Source of the DNA: an uncultured Prevotella sp.
GTDB taxonomy: Bacteria > Bacteroidota > Bacteroidia > Bacteroidales > Bacteroidaceae
Length of the DNA stretch: 64,000 nucleotides
Direction: 5' to 3'
NCBI GenBank assembly: GCA_900318395.1
Contig: ONKL01000007.1
Location: forward strand, 1-64,000
Shown here: piece by piece, positions 40,492 through 47,722 of the stretch
How positions within the stretch are numbered: the first letter of the stretch is position 1
Layout: each line of letters opens with the position of its first letter
Position numbers and translations under genes: made by a program
The notes under the pieces: generated by a model
Seen by the model: the letters and a program-made list of their open reading frames with translations, nothing else
What the model was told of the DNA's origin: nothing
The model's database searches: none

Positions 40492-43400
40492 AAGTCGTCT
40501 CCAAAATCAAAATCCTTCACTTCCACTTTCTTTTGCCCGGCATTCGGAAGGATGAAGTCGTCATCGCCTTCCTCCTCTTCCTCGCCAGACCCCTGTTCAT
40601 CATGAGGACTGCCGATTTCCTCGATGTCGGGTTGCTCTATATCTTCAGGGATAATCAGCAACTTTTCTGTGCTCACCTTCATCGGCACAAAGATCTTTTC
40701 GTAGAATTGCTGATAGTCGTCGTAGCTGAAATGCGTACCGATAAGTCCCAAGTTGCTCTCACTGATGATGAGGTTCTGACAGGGTTTCAGACGCTCAGTG
40801 AGACTCTCGTTCTGATAGAGCTGACGGGCATATTGCAGTGCTTCGTCGTAACTGAGGAATCCACTGGTAATCATTCGGTGGAGTCCGTGATCCTCGTCTA
40901 TCTGTATCTCGAAGTTACGCACCAGGAAGTTGGTGAAGTTGTATTTCGCCATCTCAAACAGCAGCTGGTTCTCGTTCACGGAGTCGGGTTCGTAGACGAG
41001 CATGAAGAGGAACTGCTGGTTGCGCTCTGCACTGAGCGTGTCGCTGACTGTCGAGTCTTTGGTAAGGGTGATGTCGCGCATAGTCCATATATCGCCGATG
41101 TCGAACTTACCGCCGTGAAGTCGGCGACCTTCCTGCACACCACGGATAATCATACCTGCCAGCGGACTGACTTCACTGTCTGGATATTTCTCGACCACTT
41201 CTTGCAGACGTTCCATGCAGCCGTCGCCGTCACCTGTGTTCAGAAGACTCAGACCGTCGATGAAGATGAACTTCGCACGGTTTGCACCTAGTGGGAAACG
41301 ACTTTCCGACAGCTTGGCGTTAGCGCTGACGATATCTGCGCGGTCTGTCTTGAAGGCCTCGTAGGTGGCTGTGTAGAGCGAATCCTCCAGATGTTCGCCG
41401 AACTTGGCATTCTCAATATAATAAGGATCGGCTAACAGGATAGTCCATTCACTCTCTGGATGGTTTGCCTTCAACTGACTCAGGCAGTAGTCAGCCATAT
41501 CCATCCTGCCTTGTCGCGCATAGAGCAGGTAGAGGTGATACCAGGCAACGTCAAGCTGCTCGTAGTCAGGATAGTTGTCTGTCAGTCTGCGCAGGTATTT
41601 CTCGCCCAGTCGCAGATTGTCCATCTTGTCCTTCAGAATAATGCCTGCCTGAAACAGTGCCTCCTTGATGATTTGGTGGCAGGCCTCCTTCTGTTCATCA
41701 GTAAAGGGTATCTGTGCCAGATAGTACTCACGCTCATGAGGATCGTTTGCGGCCTCGAGTGATACAGAGTCACTGAGCTCGGGATTTTCCTGGCTTTCAA
41801 GATTGACTGAATCTTCTGGGGCTTCCGCATTCTCTTGATCTTCTGGTTTTTCAAGACTGATCACCGTCTGATTGCTTCGCTGCCAGTTGTCTGCGTTCTC
41901 ACGCTTACCCCATTGCCTTTGGAAAGTCGCTTTTCCCTGACTGACGGCTGTTGGGTTATAGAAATACCATTGCCCGTTGCCAGCTGTAGGCATAGTGGGA
42001 GTTGTTGGAGTAGACGGCCTCATGTTTGTATTACCTATGTCCTGACTTTTTTGCAGTGCTTCGGCCTCTGCGTCGAGCATAGCGTCGCGCTCTTCCTTCT
42101 CTTTTTTCTTTAGGGCATCGATTACCCTGTCGATGGCTGCGTTTCGCTCTGCCTCGGGCATATTGGCAAGTGCCAACAGCGAGTCTTGCAGTTCTATGGC
42201 GCTGGTGTGGGGCACGAGCTCATCGAGCACTTTCGAGCGGAATGCCAATTCCTCATAGTCAGGACGCTCTTTGTCGAGTAGTCCGATGGCTTCTCCATAG
42301 CACCGCTGGGCATCGGCAAAGCGTTCCTTCTGCCAATAGATGTTTCCCAGTGTCAGCAGGAGCACGCCTTTTTCGATACCGTTACGTGTTGATAGCTTGT
42401 TGCCCTTTTCGTAAGCGGCAATGGCTTCAGCCGTATCGCGCTGCAGCAGATAGGTATTGCCTATGGCGTAATACACTTGGTCAAGATATTCCTGGTTATT
42501 ATCTGATTTTGCCATCCGCCTCAGCTTGCTGATGATCTGGCGACTGTTTGTGCTGGCCATCACTTCAGTCTGTGCGATGCGGGCATTGAACTCCATTTCG
42601 TAAGGCGGGTGACAGCCGATGACCTTGCCGAAGGCTTTGTAGGCTTCATCTCGATGACCCAGTTGCCGTTGTATCTGTCCCATCAGATACCACTCTCTGG
42701 CGCGCTGCACCTTTCGGCGCTCATGCTTGATGACCTTTTTTAAATAAGGTATGGCCTTCTCGTATTCCTTTGTGTGGATGTAGTAGTTGGCATAGGTGTA
42801 ATCCCAGTCTTTCACAGCTCTGTAATGCATCGAATCGCGGCTCATGTTGCGAATCACGTCCTCTGCATCATATTTCCAGTCCAGTTCAGTGTAGCACTTT
42901 GCTAACCATGCTCTCGCCAGTCCGTTCATGAGGGGCTGAGTCTGGTAGAGACGGCTCATATAACTAAAGGTGGCAGCTGCTTCGTCGAACTCTCCTTTCT
43001 GGAACTGCGACTTTCCCAACAATAGCCAGGCTTTCCAGAGAAACGGGTTGTACTCCCTGCGCCCCAGCCATTCACGGTCTTTGGCAGTCTTTCGCTTCGT
43101 GCTCTTCCATACAGGTTTGGCCTTGATACTGTGTCGCCTGATGGCTTTCTCGCTCTTCTCGATGGCACGGTCATACTGCCCTTTGCCGATATCGCGACTC
43201 TGTTTGTTGCCTACCATGTAGAGGGGGAGCATCTCGGTATAGTTGTCCTTGTTGCCTTTCTCCTTTTCCAGATTTCCTTCTATAAAGGCCTGCGAACCGT
43301 TGAAATATACGTTATAGCGTGTATTGAATGAGTGCCACCATCTCGACTTGGCTGTATTCTTCTGAGTGGAACAACCTGCCAGTATCAGGAGTGCTGAGAT

Positions 43401-43598
43401 GATAATGGTGAGCTTCTTCGCTTTCTTGCAATGCTCCATGAGTTCGTGAATCTTGCAGTTGCCTTCGTCTGCTTCCGTACAGGTGGAACAGTCGTGGCCC
43501 TTCTTAATGGTGTCGTCTTCCTTGTCAAACAGGTTGGCTACTGCGGCAACGATGCCCAGCACCACGATCATCCCTATGCAGACAATAACGAAACTCAT
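40485..43598 (-). CDS. porW: PorW/SprE TPR lipoprotein, with an extra Cys-rich membrane segment fused in front
   Basis: The open frame codes for 1037 residues. PorW proper begins at the internal ATG at 43439 (MEHCKKAKKLTIIISALLIL then AGC), which gives a lipoprotein signal, and continues with the SprE/PorW hallmark RWWHSFNTRYNVYFNGSQAF and many TPR-type helices. The protein is a periplasmic component that links the type IX secretion translocon and ring. The first 53 codons form a separate-looking piece: a membrane helix (MSFVIVCIGMIVVLGIVAAV) and a cysteine cluster (DCSTCTEADEGNC). No stop separates them. Either two proteins are made from in-frame starts or the two are fused. The tail is rich in acidic residues. 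Confidence 0.88.
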   Translation of the reverse strand: MSFVIVCIGMIVVLGIVAAVANLFDKEDDTIKKGHDCSTCTEADEGNCKIHELMEHCKKAKKLTIIISALLILAGCSTQKNTAKSRWWHSFNTRYNVYFNGSQAFIEGNLEKEKGNKDNYTEMLPLYMVGNKQSRDIGKGQYDRAIEKSEKAIRRHSIKAKPVWKSTKRKTAKDREWLGRREYNPFLWKAWLLLGKSQFQKGEFDEAAATFSYMSRLYQTQPLMNGLARAWLAKCYTELDWKYDAEDVIRNMSRDSMHYRAVKDWDYTYANYYIHTKEYEKAIPYLKKVIKHERRKVQRAREWYLMGQIQRQLGHRDEAYKAFGKVIGCHPPYEMEFNARIAQTEVMASTNSRQIISKLRRMAKSDNNQEYLDQVYYAIGNTYLLQRDTAEAIAAYEKGNKLSTRNGIEKGVLLLTLGNIYWQKERFADAQRCYGEAIGLLDKERPDYEELAFRSKVLDELVPHTSAIELQDSLLALANMPEAERNAAIDRVIDALKKKEKEERDAMLDAEAEALQKSQDIGNTNMRPSTPTTPTMPTAGNGQWYFYNPTAVSQGKATFQRQWGKRENADNWQRSNQTVISLEKPEDQENAEAPEDSVNLESQENPELSDSVSLEAANDPHEREYYLAQIPFTDEQKEACHQIIKEALFQAGIILKDKMDNLRLGEKYLRRLTDNYPDYEQLDVAWYHLYLLYARQGRMDMADYCLSQLKANHPESEWTILLADPYYIENAKFGEHLEDSLYTATYEAFKTDRADIVSANAKLSESRFPLGANRAKFIFIDGLSLLNTGDGDGCMERLQEVVEKYPDSEVSPLAGMIIRGVQEGRRLHGGKFDIGDIWTMRDITLTKDSTVSDTLSAERNQQFLFMLVYEPDSVNENQLLFEMAKYNFTNFLVRNFEIQIDEDHGLHRMITSGFLSYDEALQYARQLYQNESLTERLKPCQNLIISESNLGLIGTHFSYDDYQQFYEKIFVPMKVSTEKLLIIPEDIEQPDIEEIGSPHDEQGSGEEEEEGDDDFILPNAGQKKVEVKDFDFGDDFW

Positions 43599-43601
43599 CC
43601 T

Positions 43602-43657
43602 TCACTCGTCACTCCTCACTCCTCACTTCTCACTCCTCACTCCACACTCCTCACTTC
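43602..43657. repeat. Eight heptamers across the aroA 3' end
   Basis: TCACTCG, TCACTCC (twice), TCACTTC, TCACTCC (twice), ACACTCC and TCACTTC in exact register. The array supplies the last codons of aroA (EVRSVE) and its stop. Confidence 0.82.
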
Positions 43658-44899
43658 AACACCAAATCCTGCCCGCTGCAGATCGTCCCAGTAGCGGGGA
43701 TACGATTTCGTTACCACCTGTGGATGATTGATGATGAGGCCCTCTTGTTTGCAGACGTAGGGCGCGAAGGCCAGTGCCATACGGTGATCTTCGTAGGTGT
43801 CGATACCCTGGCTGAAGTCGGGCTCACAGCGCTCACCATCCCAATAGAGTTCACAACCGTCCACGTCGTGCAGCATGAAACCCAACTTTCTCATCTCAGT
43901 CTTCAGCGCCTCTATGCGATCGGTCTCCTTGATCTTCAGGGTAGAGAGTCCTGTGAATCTGAAGGGGATGTTCTTGGCGGCGCAGGTCACTACGAAAGTC
44001 TGTGCCAAGTCGGGCGAGTTCACAAAGTCATATTCCAGTTTTGGCACGCAGCGACCATTCTTCCTGATGGTAATCGTCTGTGGCACCCCCTGTTTCTTAG
44101 TCTCAAACGTGGTCTTCACGCCTAGAAGACTGAAGAGGTAACGTACCACCGAATCACCTTGCTTCGAGCCGTCCATCAGTCCTGTCAGTCTGATTTCCGA
44201 ATCAGGGTTATCGTTCATGGCCATCATTTCATACCAATAGCTGGCTCCGCTCCAGTCGTTCTCGATGAAGTAGTCGCGGATCGTATAGGGCTTTGCTTTC
44301 ACCTCGATGGTATCGGCAGAAGTCCACTCTGCGTCTGCCCCAAATTCGCGCATGGTCCATAGAGTCAGGTCGATATAGGGGCGTGAGATGACGTCGCCTG
44401 TCAGACGTAGCGTCATACCCTCATTAAGCATCGGACCTATCATCAGCAGAGCCGAGATGTATTGCGAACTCACATTGCCAGGAATCTCCAGCAATCCGCC
44501 TTTAAGCGACCTGCCCGTGATGCAGAGTGGGGGATAGCCATCCTCGCCAGCATAACTGATGTCGGCACCCAGTTTGCGCAGGGCGTCTACCAGTATTCCG
44601 ATAGGGCGATGCTTCATGCGCTCCGTTCCTGTAATCGTGTGCGTACCTCTCATTACACTCAGATAGGCAGTCATAAAGCGCATCGCTGTTCCGGCAGCCT
44701 TGATATTGATTTCCTTTGGCATGTAGCGCAGGGCATCGATGATGACCTCCGTATCATCACAGTCGCTCAGGTTCTGGGGCAGATTCCTGCCACCGCTGAG
44801 GGCATAGATGATGAGAGCTCGGTTCGAGATGCTTTTCGATGCTGGCAGTCCGACGGTGCATTTGAGCACGCTGGGAGCCGTAAGTCTATATTGTTCCAT
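43637..44899 (-). CDS. aroA: 3-phosphoshikimate 1-carboxyvinyltransferase (EPSP synthase)
   Basis: Makes EPSP from shikimate-3-phosphate and PEP, the sixth step of the shikimate pathway. From the ATG at 44899 (MEQYRLTAPSVLKCTVGLPA) it has 420 residues; an ATG at 44926 overlaps the promoter element and is rejected. Visible family parts are LPASKSISNRALIIYAL (substrate-binding lysine, serine, arginine), GTAMRFMTAYLSVM and DTYEDHRMALAFAP. The frequent GDKSISHR-type spacing is somewhat changed, as in other Bacteroidetes. The last codons come from heptamer repeats. porW and porX follow in the same direction. Confidence 0.95.
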   Translation of the reverse strand: MEQYRLTAPSVLKCTVGLPASKSISNRALIIYALSGGRNLPQNLSDCDDTEVIIDALRYMPKEINIKAAGTAMRFMTAYLSVMRGTHTITGTERMKHRPIGILVDALRKLGADISYAGEDGYPPLCITGRSLKGGLLEIPGNVSSQYISALLMIGPMLNEGMTLRLTGDVISRPYIDLTLWTMREFGADAEWTSADTIEVKAKPYTIRDYFIENDWSGASYWYEMMAMNDNPDSEIRLTGLMDGSKQGDSVVRYLFSLLGVKTTFETKKQGVPQTITIRKNGRCVPKLEYDFVNSPDLAQTFVVTCAAKNIPFRFTGLSTLKIKETDRIEALKTEMRKLGFMLHDVDGCELYWDGERCEPDFSQGIDTYEDHRMALAFAPYVCKQEGLIINHPQVVTKSYPRYWDDLQRAGFGVEVRSVE

Positions 44900-44923
44900 T
44901 CTATGTAGCAAATTATTAGCATG

Positions 44924-44931
44924 CAAAGGTA
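44924..44931 (-). promoter_or_regulatory. TAnnTTTG promoter of aroA
   Basis: Minus-strand TACCTTTG, 24 bp before the ATG at 44899; decides the aroA start. Confidence 0.75.
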
Positions 44932-45025
44932 CGATTTTTATTTTAATTACATCATAGAATTAAGCTAAAAAAGGGAAAAAGATGAAAAAGTTGCTCAAAA
45001 ATTTGGTTAGTTCGCAAAAACTATG

Positions 45026-45033
45026 TACCTTTG
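45026..45033 (+). promoter_or_regulatory. TAnnTTTG promoter of tRNA-Pro
   Basis: TACCTTTG, 45 bp before the tRNA. Confidence 0.7.
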
Positions 45034-45078
45034 CACCCGCATTCGACAAACAAAGGTCGGTGCTAAGCAAAAAGTGTT

Positions 45079-45151
45079 CGGGATTTAGCGCAGTTGGTAG
45101 CGCACACGTCTGGGGGGCGCGAGGTCGCTGGTTCGAGTCCAGTAATCCCGA
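45079..45151 (+). tRNA. tRNA-Pro (anticodon GGG)
   Basis: The cloverleaf fits: acceptor CGGGATT/AATCCCG, D-arm GCGC-AGTTGGTA-GCGC, anticodon loop CTGGGGG with GGG at 34-36, T-arm GCTGG-TTCGAGT-CCAGT, discriminator A. CCA is not encoded. One mismatch lies in the anticodon stem. Confidence 0.9.
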
Positions 45152-45160
45152 CAGAGGTTA

Positions 45161-45198
45161 AGAGCCTGAGAATCAGTAGATTTTTAGGCTCTATTCTT
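45161..45198 (+). terminator. Terminator of tRNA-Pro
   Basis: AGAGCCT at 45161 pairs with AGGCTCT ending at 45192, followed by a T-rich stretch. Confidence 0.75.
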
Positions 45199-45237
45199 TT
45201 ATAATGCTCAAAACAGCGTAAGTGCGGTTGACGTGCT

Positions 45238-45270
45238 GGTTTACTTCAAAAGTAAACCGAGAAGTAAACC
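45238..45270. repeat. Three copies of AAGTAAACC, one inverted
   Basis: GGTTTACTT at 45238, then AAGTAAACC at 45250 and 45262, starts 12 bp apart. They lie between tRNA-Pro and the HTH gene and could be operator sites or remains of a mobile element. The rest of 45199-45384 shows nothing. Confidence 0.6.
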
Positions 45271-45384
45271 AAAGATTATGGAAGCTACAATTATACACAG
45301 AGGCATATTTCATCTATACAAGGTGATTTATGCCTTTTTTTATAATAATTGTCCCAAAAGTTTCCATATTTCGAAACTTTATAT

Positions 45385-45392
45385 TATCTTTG
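45385..45392 (+). promoter_or_regulatory. TAnnTTTG promoter of the HTH gene
   Basis: TATCTTTG, 22 bp before the ATG at 45415; excludes an earlier start at 45349. Confidence 0.75.
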
Positions 45393-45414
45393 CACCGTTC
45401 AAAGAAATAAAACG

Positions 45415-45732
45415 ATGGAATTACAACCCAAATATATTACGCTCGAAGAATCAAAAGATCAACTCATAGGAAAGGTTGGTACTCCTAAGCGAGACGAATA
45501 TGAGGAAGAACTTAGGCTTTATGCCATAGGTGCGGCTATTCGTGAGACTCGTAAGCAACAGAACCTGACTCAGGAGGAACTTGGACGCATGGTTGGCGTT
45601 CAGAAAGCTCAGATCTCACGAATTGAAAATGGTAAGAATCTGACGTTTGCCACAGTTCTGAAACTTTTCAAGGCAATGAATATCAGTGTTAAACTTGATA
45701 TAGACAAGTTGGGGAGAGTTGCACTTTGCTAA
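45415..45732 (+). CDS. XRE-family HTH protein (antitoxin-like, orphan)
   Basis: A 105-residue protein from MELQPKYITLEESKDQLIGK. The XRE helix-turn-helix is complete: AIGAAIRETRKQQNLTQEEL, GRMVGVQKAQISRIENG, LTFATVLKLFKAMNISVKL. The N-terminal extension and the length resemble HigA-type antitoxins and similar regulators, which normally sit next to a RelE/HigB toxin. No toxin frame is found on either side: upstream is tRNA-Pro and downstream the convergent VanW gene. It may be an orphan antitoxin or a small repressor. Repeats just upstream may be its operator. Confidence 0.82.
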   Translation: MELQPKYITLEESKDQLIGKVGTPKRDEYEEELRLYAIGAAIRETRKQQNLTQEELGRMVGVQKAQISRIENGKNLTFATVLKLFKAMNISVKLDIDKLGRVALC

Positions 45733-45770
45733 ATATATGAGTTCCTGTCCTAATTGGGAATATGGAGGAA

Positions 45771-46595
45771 TCATATTTCTCTGATAATCATCGACGGTGG
45801 GCAGTCGTACATCACTCTGGCATGGTTGGTGCGGATGAGTTGGCTTTCAAGACGCTGGCCTGACACACGGTCGATGATGTCGCGATAGACCTCACCGTTG
45901 CGATAGACCACTCCGTTCTCATGTGAAAAGTATTCGTTCTCGGCATGGATGTGGAAGGTGTGGGGCTGCTGTAGCGTGGCTCGCAGTTCACCGCACAGGT
46001 ATTCGTCATTTGTCCAAAGGTGGAGTTGATAGGTGTTCTGGGTGTCGTTGCGAAACCGATAGTCGATATAATTGTACGAGATGCTGGTGCCAGTGCCGAA
46101 GGGTATCTGACGACCGAAGTCGGGGAAAAGATCGAGCCCATCGTGGTGATGATGCTCTGTGATGTTCAGTTCGCTGTGCAATACGAGCCAGTGGATGAGG
46201 TTCGACAACTGGCACATGCCGCCGCCGATACCCTGTGAGGGCTTGCCCTTGGCGATGGTCAGTCCCTCCTTGTACCCCTTCTGCTCGGTAGTCCGTCCAA
46301 CGAGTTTCCAAACGGAGAATGTCTCGCCTGGATGAATCACCAGTCCGTCGATGTGTTTCACCGCCAAAGCCAGGTTCGTTGCCTTGTTCTCCTGCAGTTG
46401 CATGTTGACGTTGCCTAGACGCCTACGGATCAGTGAGTTGTGACGATAGACGATGATGGGCAGCAAGTCCTCTGTCCGCTTCTTGGCAAACTGTGTCTTA
46501 TGTAGCATGTCCTGAATGTGGCGCTTCAGGATCTCCTTCTCCATCGACAGCCGATAGGTGAAAGGCGAAATCTCGCAAAATAGTTTTCGTTTCAT
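45771..46595 (-). CDS. VanW family protein
   Basis: A 274-residue protein with the VanW domain: NLALAVKHIDGLVIHPGETF, SVWKLVGRTTEQKGYKEGL, GGGMCQLSNLIHWLVLHSEL, TEHHHHDGLDLFPDFGRQIP, TGTSISYNYIDYRF. VanW is named after an accessory gene of the VanB glycopeptide-resistance cluster. Its biochemical role is unknown, and it does not confer resistance alone. No other van gene lies nearby, so a resistance role is not suggested. There is no signal peptide. It has its own leftward transcript. The gap 46596-46842 behind it shows only promoter sequence for the next gene. Confidence 0.9.
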   Translation of the reverse strand: MKRKLFCEISPFTYRLSMEKEILKRHIQDMLHKTQFAKKRTEDLLPIIVYRHNSLIRRRLGNVNMQLQENKATNLALAVKHIDGLVIHPGETFSVWKLVGRTTEQKGYKEGLTIAKGKPSQGIGGGMCQLSNLIHWLVLHSELNITEHHHHDGLDLFPDFGRQIPFGTGTSISYNYIDYRFRNDTQNTYQLHLWTNDEYLCGELRATLQQPHTFHIHAENEYFSHENGVVYRNGEVYRDIIDRVSGQRLESQLIRTNHARVMYDCPPSMIIREI

Positions 46596-46817
46596 GTCAT
46601 TTCAGATAATCACGCTCGGGCAGAACCGATACTAATATCCTTCTGCTCAATTTTGTTGCAAAATTAGTCAAATCTGCTTAATTACGGATAGAAAAGCACA
46701 ACTTTGTGCCTGTTTTTAACAAAAGTTGAGTCCCAAAACAAGCTGAAACGATAGATGGATTAGAGATGTTGTTATCATTTTCTTACTGAATTATTTGCAA
46801 AGTTCGGAAATTCTTTC

Positions 46818-46825
46818 TATTTTTG
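46818..46825 (+). promoter_or_regulatory. TAnnTTTG promoter of the DUF4160-DUF2442 pair
   Basis: TATTTTTG, 17 bp before the ATG at 46843. Confidence 0.7.
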
Positions 46826-46842
46826 CGGAAAAATAGTATATT

Positions 46843-47076
46843 ATGCCAACGATATTTATATTCTTTGGATTTAGATTTATGTTCTATTCAAATGATCATG
46901 AACCAATTCATGTTCATATCTTGAAGGATGGGTGCGAGGCAAAATATAATGTCAGTCCTGTTGAGCAAGTTTATAATCATGGCTTTAAGAAACAGCAGAT
47001 AGCAATTATAGAGTCCATTCTTGAGGAGAACGTTGAGGTGATCATAGAAAGGTGGAAAGAATATTTTAACAAATAA
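46843..47076 (+). CDS. DUF4160 protein
   Basis: A 77-residue protein that matches the DUF4160 pattern throughout: MPTIFIFFGFRFMFYSNDHE, then PIHVHILKDGCEAKYNV, and a helical end KKQQIAIIESILEENVEVII. These proteins are nearly always encoded with a DUF2442 protein, as here, and the pair has been proposed as a toxin-antitoxin module. The HVH signature might bind a metal or act in catalysis; that is inference. The DUF2442 gene follows after 5 bp. Confidence 0.85.
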   Translation: MPTIFIFFGFRFMFYSNDHEPIHVHILKDGCEAKYNVSPVEQVYNHGFKKQQIAIIESILEENVEVIIERWKEYFNK

Positions 47077-47081
47077 GATGT

Positions 47082-47345
47082 ATGGAACAGATGAAAATAT
47101 CAAGAGTGTGGGTTGATGCCACTCATGTTTACGCTGAGACTACAAGCGGCATACGGGCAAGCTATGCTTTCTCGGATTGGCCTCGTCTGGCTAATGCGAC
47201 TGAGGAAGAAAGACAAGATTTTCATCTTTCCTATTCTGGTATTCATTGGCCACAGATTGACGAAGATCTTAGCTTTGAGGGAATGTTTGAGGATAATCAT
47301 CTTTGCAAGCGTTCTCCGAAAGAGGAGTTAGTTTGCTATCCTTAA
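47082..47345 (+). CDS. DUF2442 protein
   Basis: An 87-residue protein with the DUF2442 pattern: VWVDATHVYAETTSGIRASY, FSDWPRLANATEEERQDFHL, GIHWPQIDEDLSFEGMF. A second start at 47091 (MKISRVWVD) is possible. Members are proposed antitoxin or DNA-binding partners of DUF4160 proteins. The close spacing supports a functional pair. The C-terminal extension after EGMF is longer than in the minimal family. Confidence 0.85.
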   Translation: MEQMKISRVWVDATHVYAETTSGIRASYAFSDWPRLANATEEERQDFHLSYSGIHWPQIDEDLSFEGMFEDNHLCKRSPKEELVCYP

Positions 47346-47390
47346 TCGCATACCTGCAATGCAGCTATCGTGATCCATATTATTTCAAAT

Positions 47391-47445
47391 TAAGCACCAT
47401 TTATTTGGAGATAAGCGTTTCTTGGTACTGGATAAGTGGTGCTTA
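47391..47445 (+). terminator. Possible long-loop hairpin behind the DUF2442 gene
   Basis: TAAGCACCA at 47391 pairs with TGGTGCTTA ending at 47445, with a 37-nt loop. It could end the DUF4160-DUF2442 transcript; the loop is long, so this is weak. Confidence 0.35.
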
Positions 47446-47456
47446 TTTGCGGAGCG

Positions 47457-47658
47457 AGGGGACAAACGACAATACGACACGAGCGGTAAATGAATTGACC
47501 ATTTAGGGCTTTGCGGCAACGACAGTTGGATAGATAATGTTTCTATAGAATTATATATTATATATATTATATTATAATATAATATATATAATATATAATT
47601 TATATGTAAATAATGGTTAAATAATTGTATATTCGTGTCGTATTGTCGTTTGTCCCCT
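47457..47658. repeat. 202-bp nested inverted repeat with an AT cruciform
   Basis: A perfect 26-bp inverted repeat (left 47457-47482, starting AGGGGACAAACGAC; right 47633-47658, ending GTCGTTTGTCCCCT) encloses 150 bp. Inside, 47549-47600 is a perfect 52-bp palindrome made only of A and T, beginning AATTATATATT. There is no frame and no transposase inside. The right end lies 8 bp before the -33 element of the DUF3987 gene. It could be a miniature transposable element, a replication or partition site, or an operator. No flanking target duplication is visible. Confidence 0.85.
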
Positions 47659-47665
47659 CATAAAA

Positions 47666-47697
47666 TTTGCACAATTCAGAATTTTTTCGTACCTTTG
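47666..47697 (+). promoter_or_regulatory. -33/-7 promoter of the DUF3987-type gene
   Basis: TTTG at 47666 and TACCTTTG at 47690 with 20 bp between them, a good full Bacteroidetes promoter. The ATG is at 47723. Confidence 0.8.
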
Positions 47698-47722
47698 CAC
47701 GTAAAATAATAAAGAATAAAAG

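Noticed and set aside
45233..45469. A 78-codon frame between tRNA-Pro and the HTH gene
   Set aside because: No family match, AT-rich composition, and it runs through the promoter and start of the HTH gene.
45771..46595. A glycopeptide-resistance locus because of VanW
   Set aside because: No other van gene is nearby and VanW alone does not give resistance; the protein occurs in many sensitive bacteria.
47457..47658. An insertion sequence with terminal inverted repeats
   Set aside because: There is no transposase frame inside and no target-site duplication at the ends. A miniature element remains possible.
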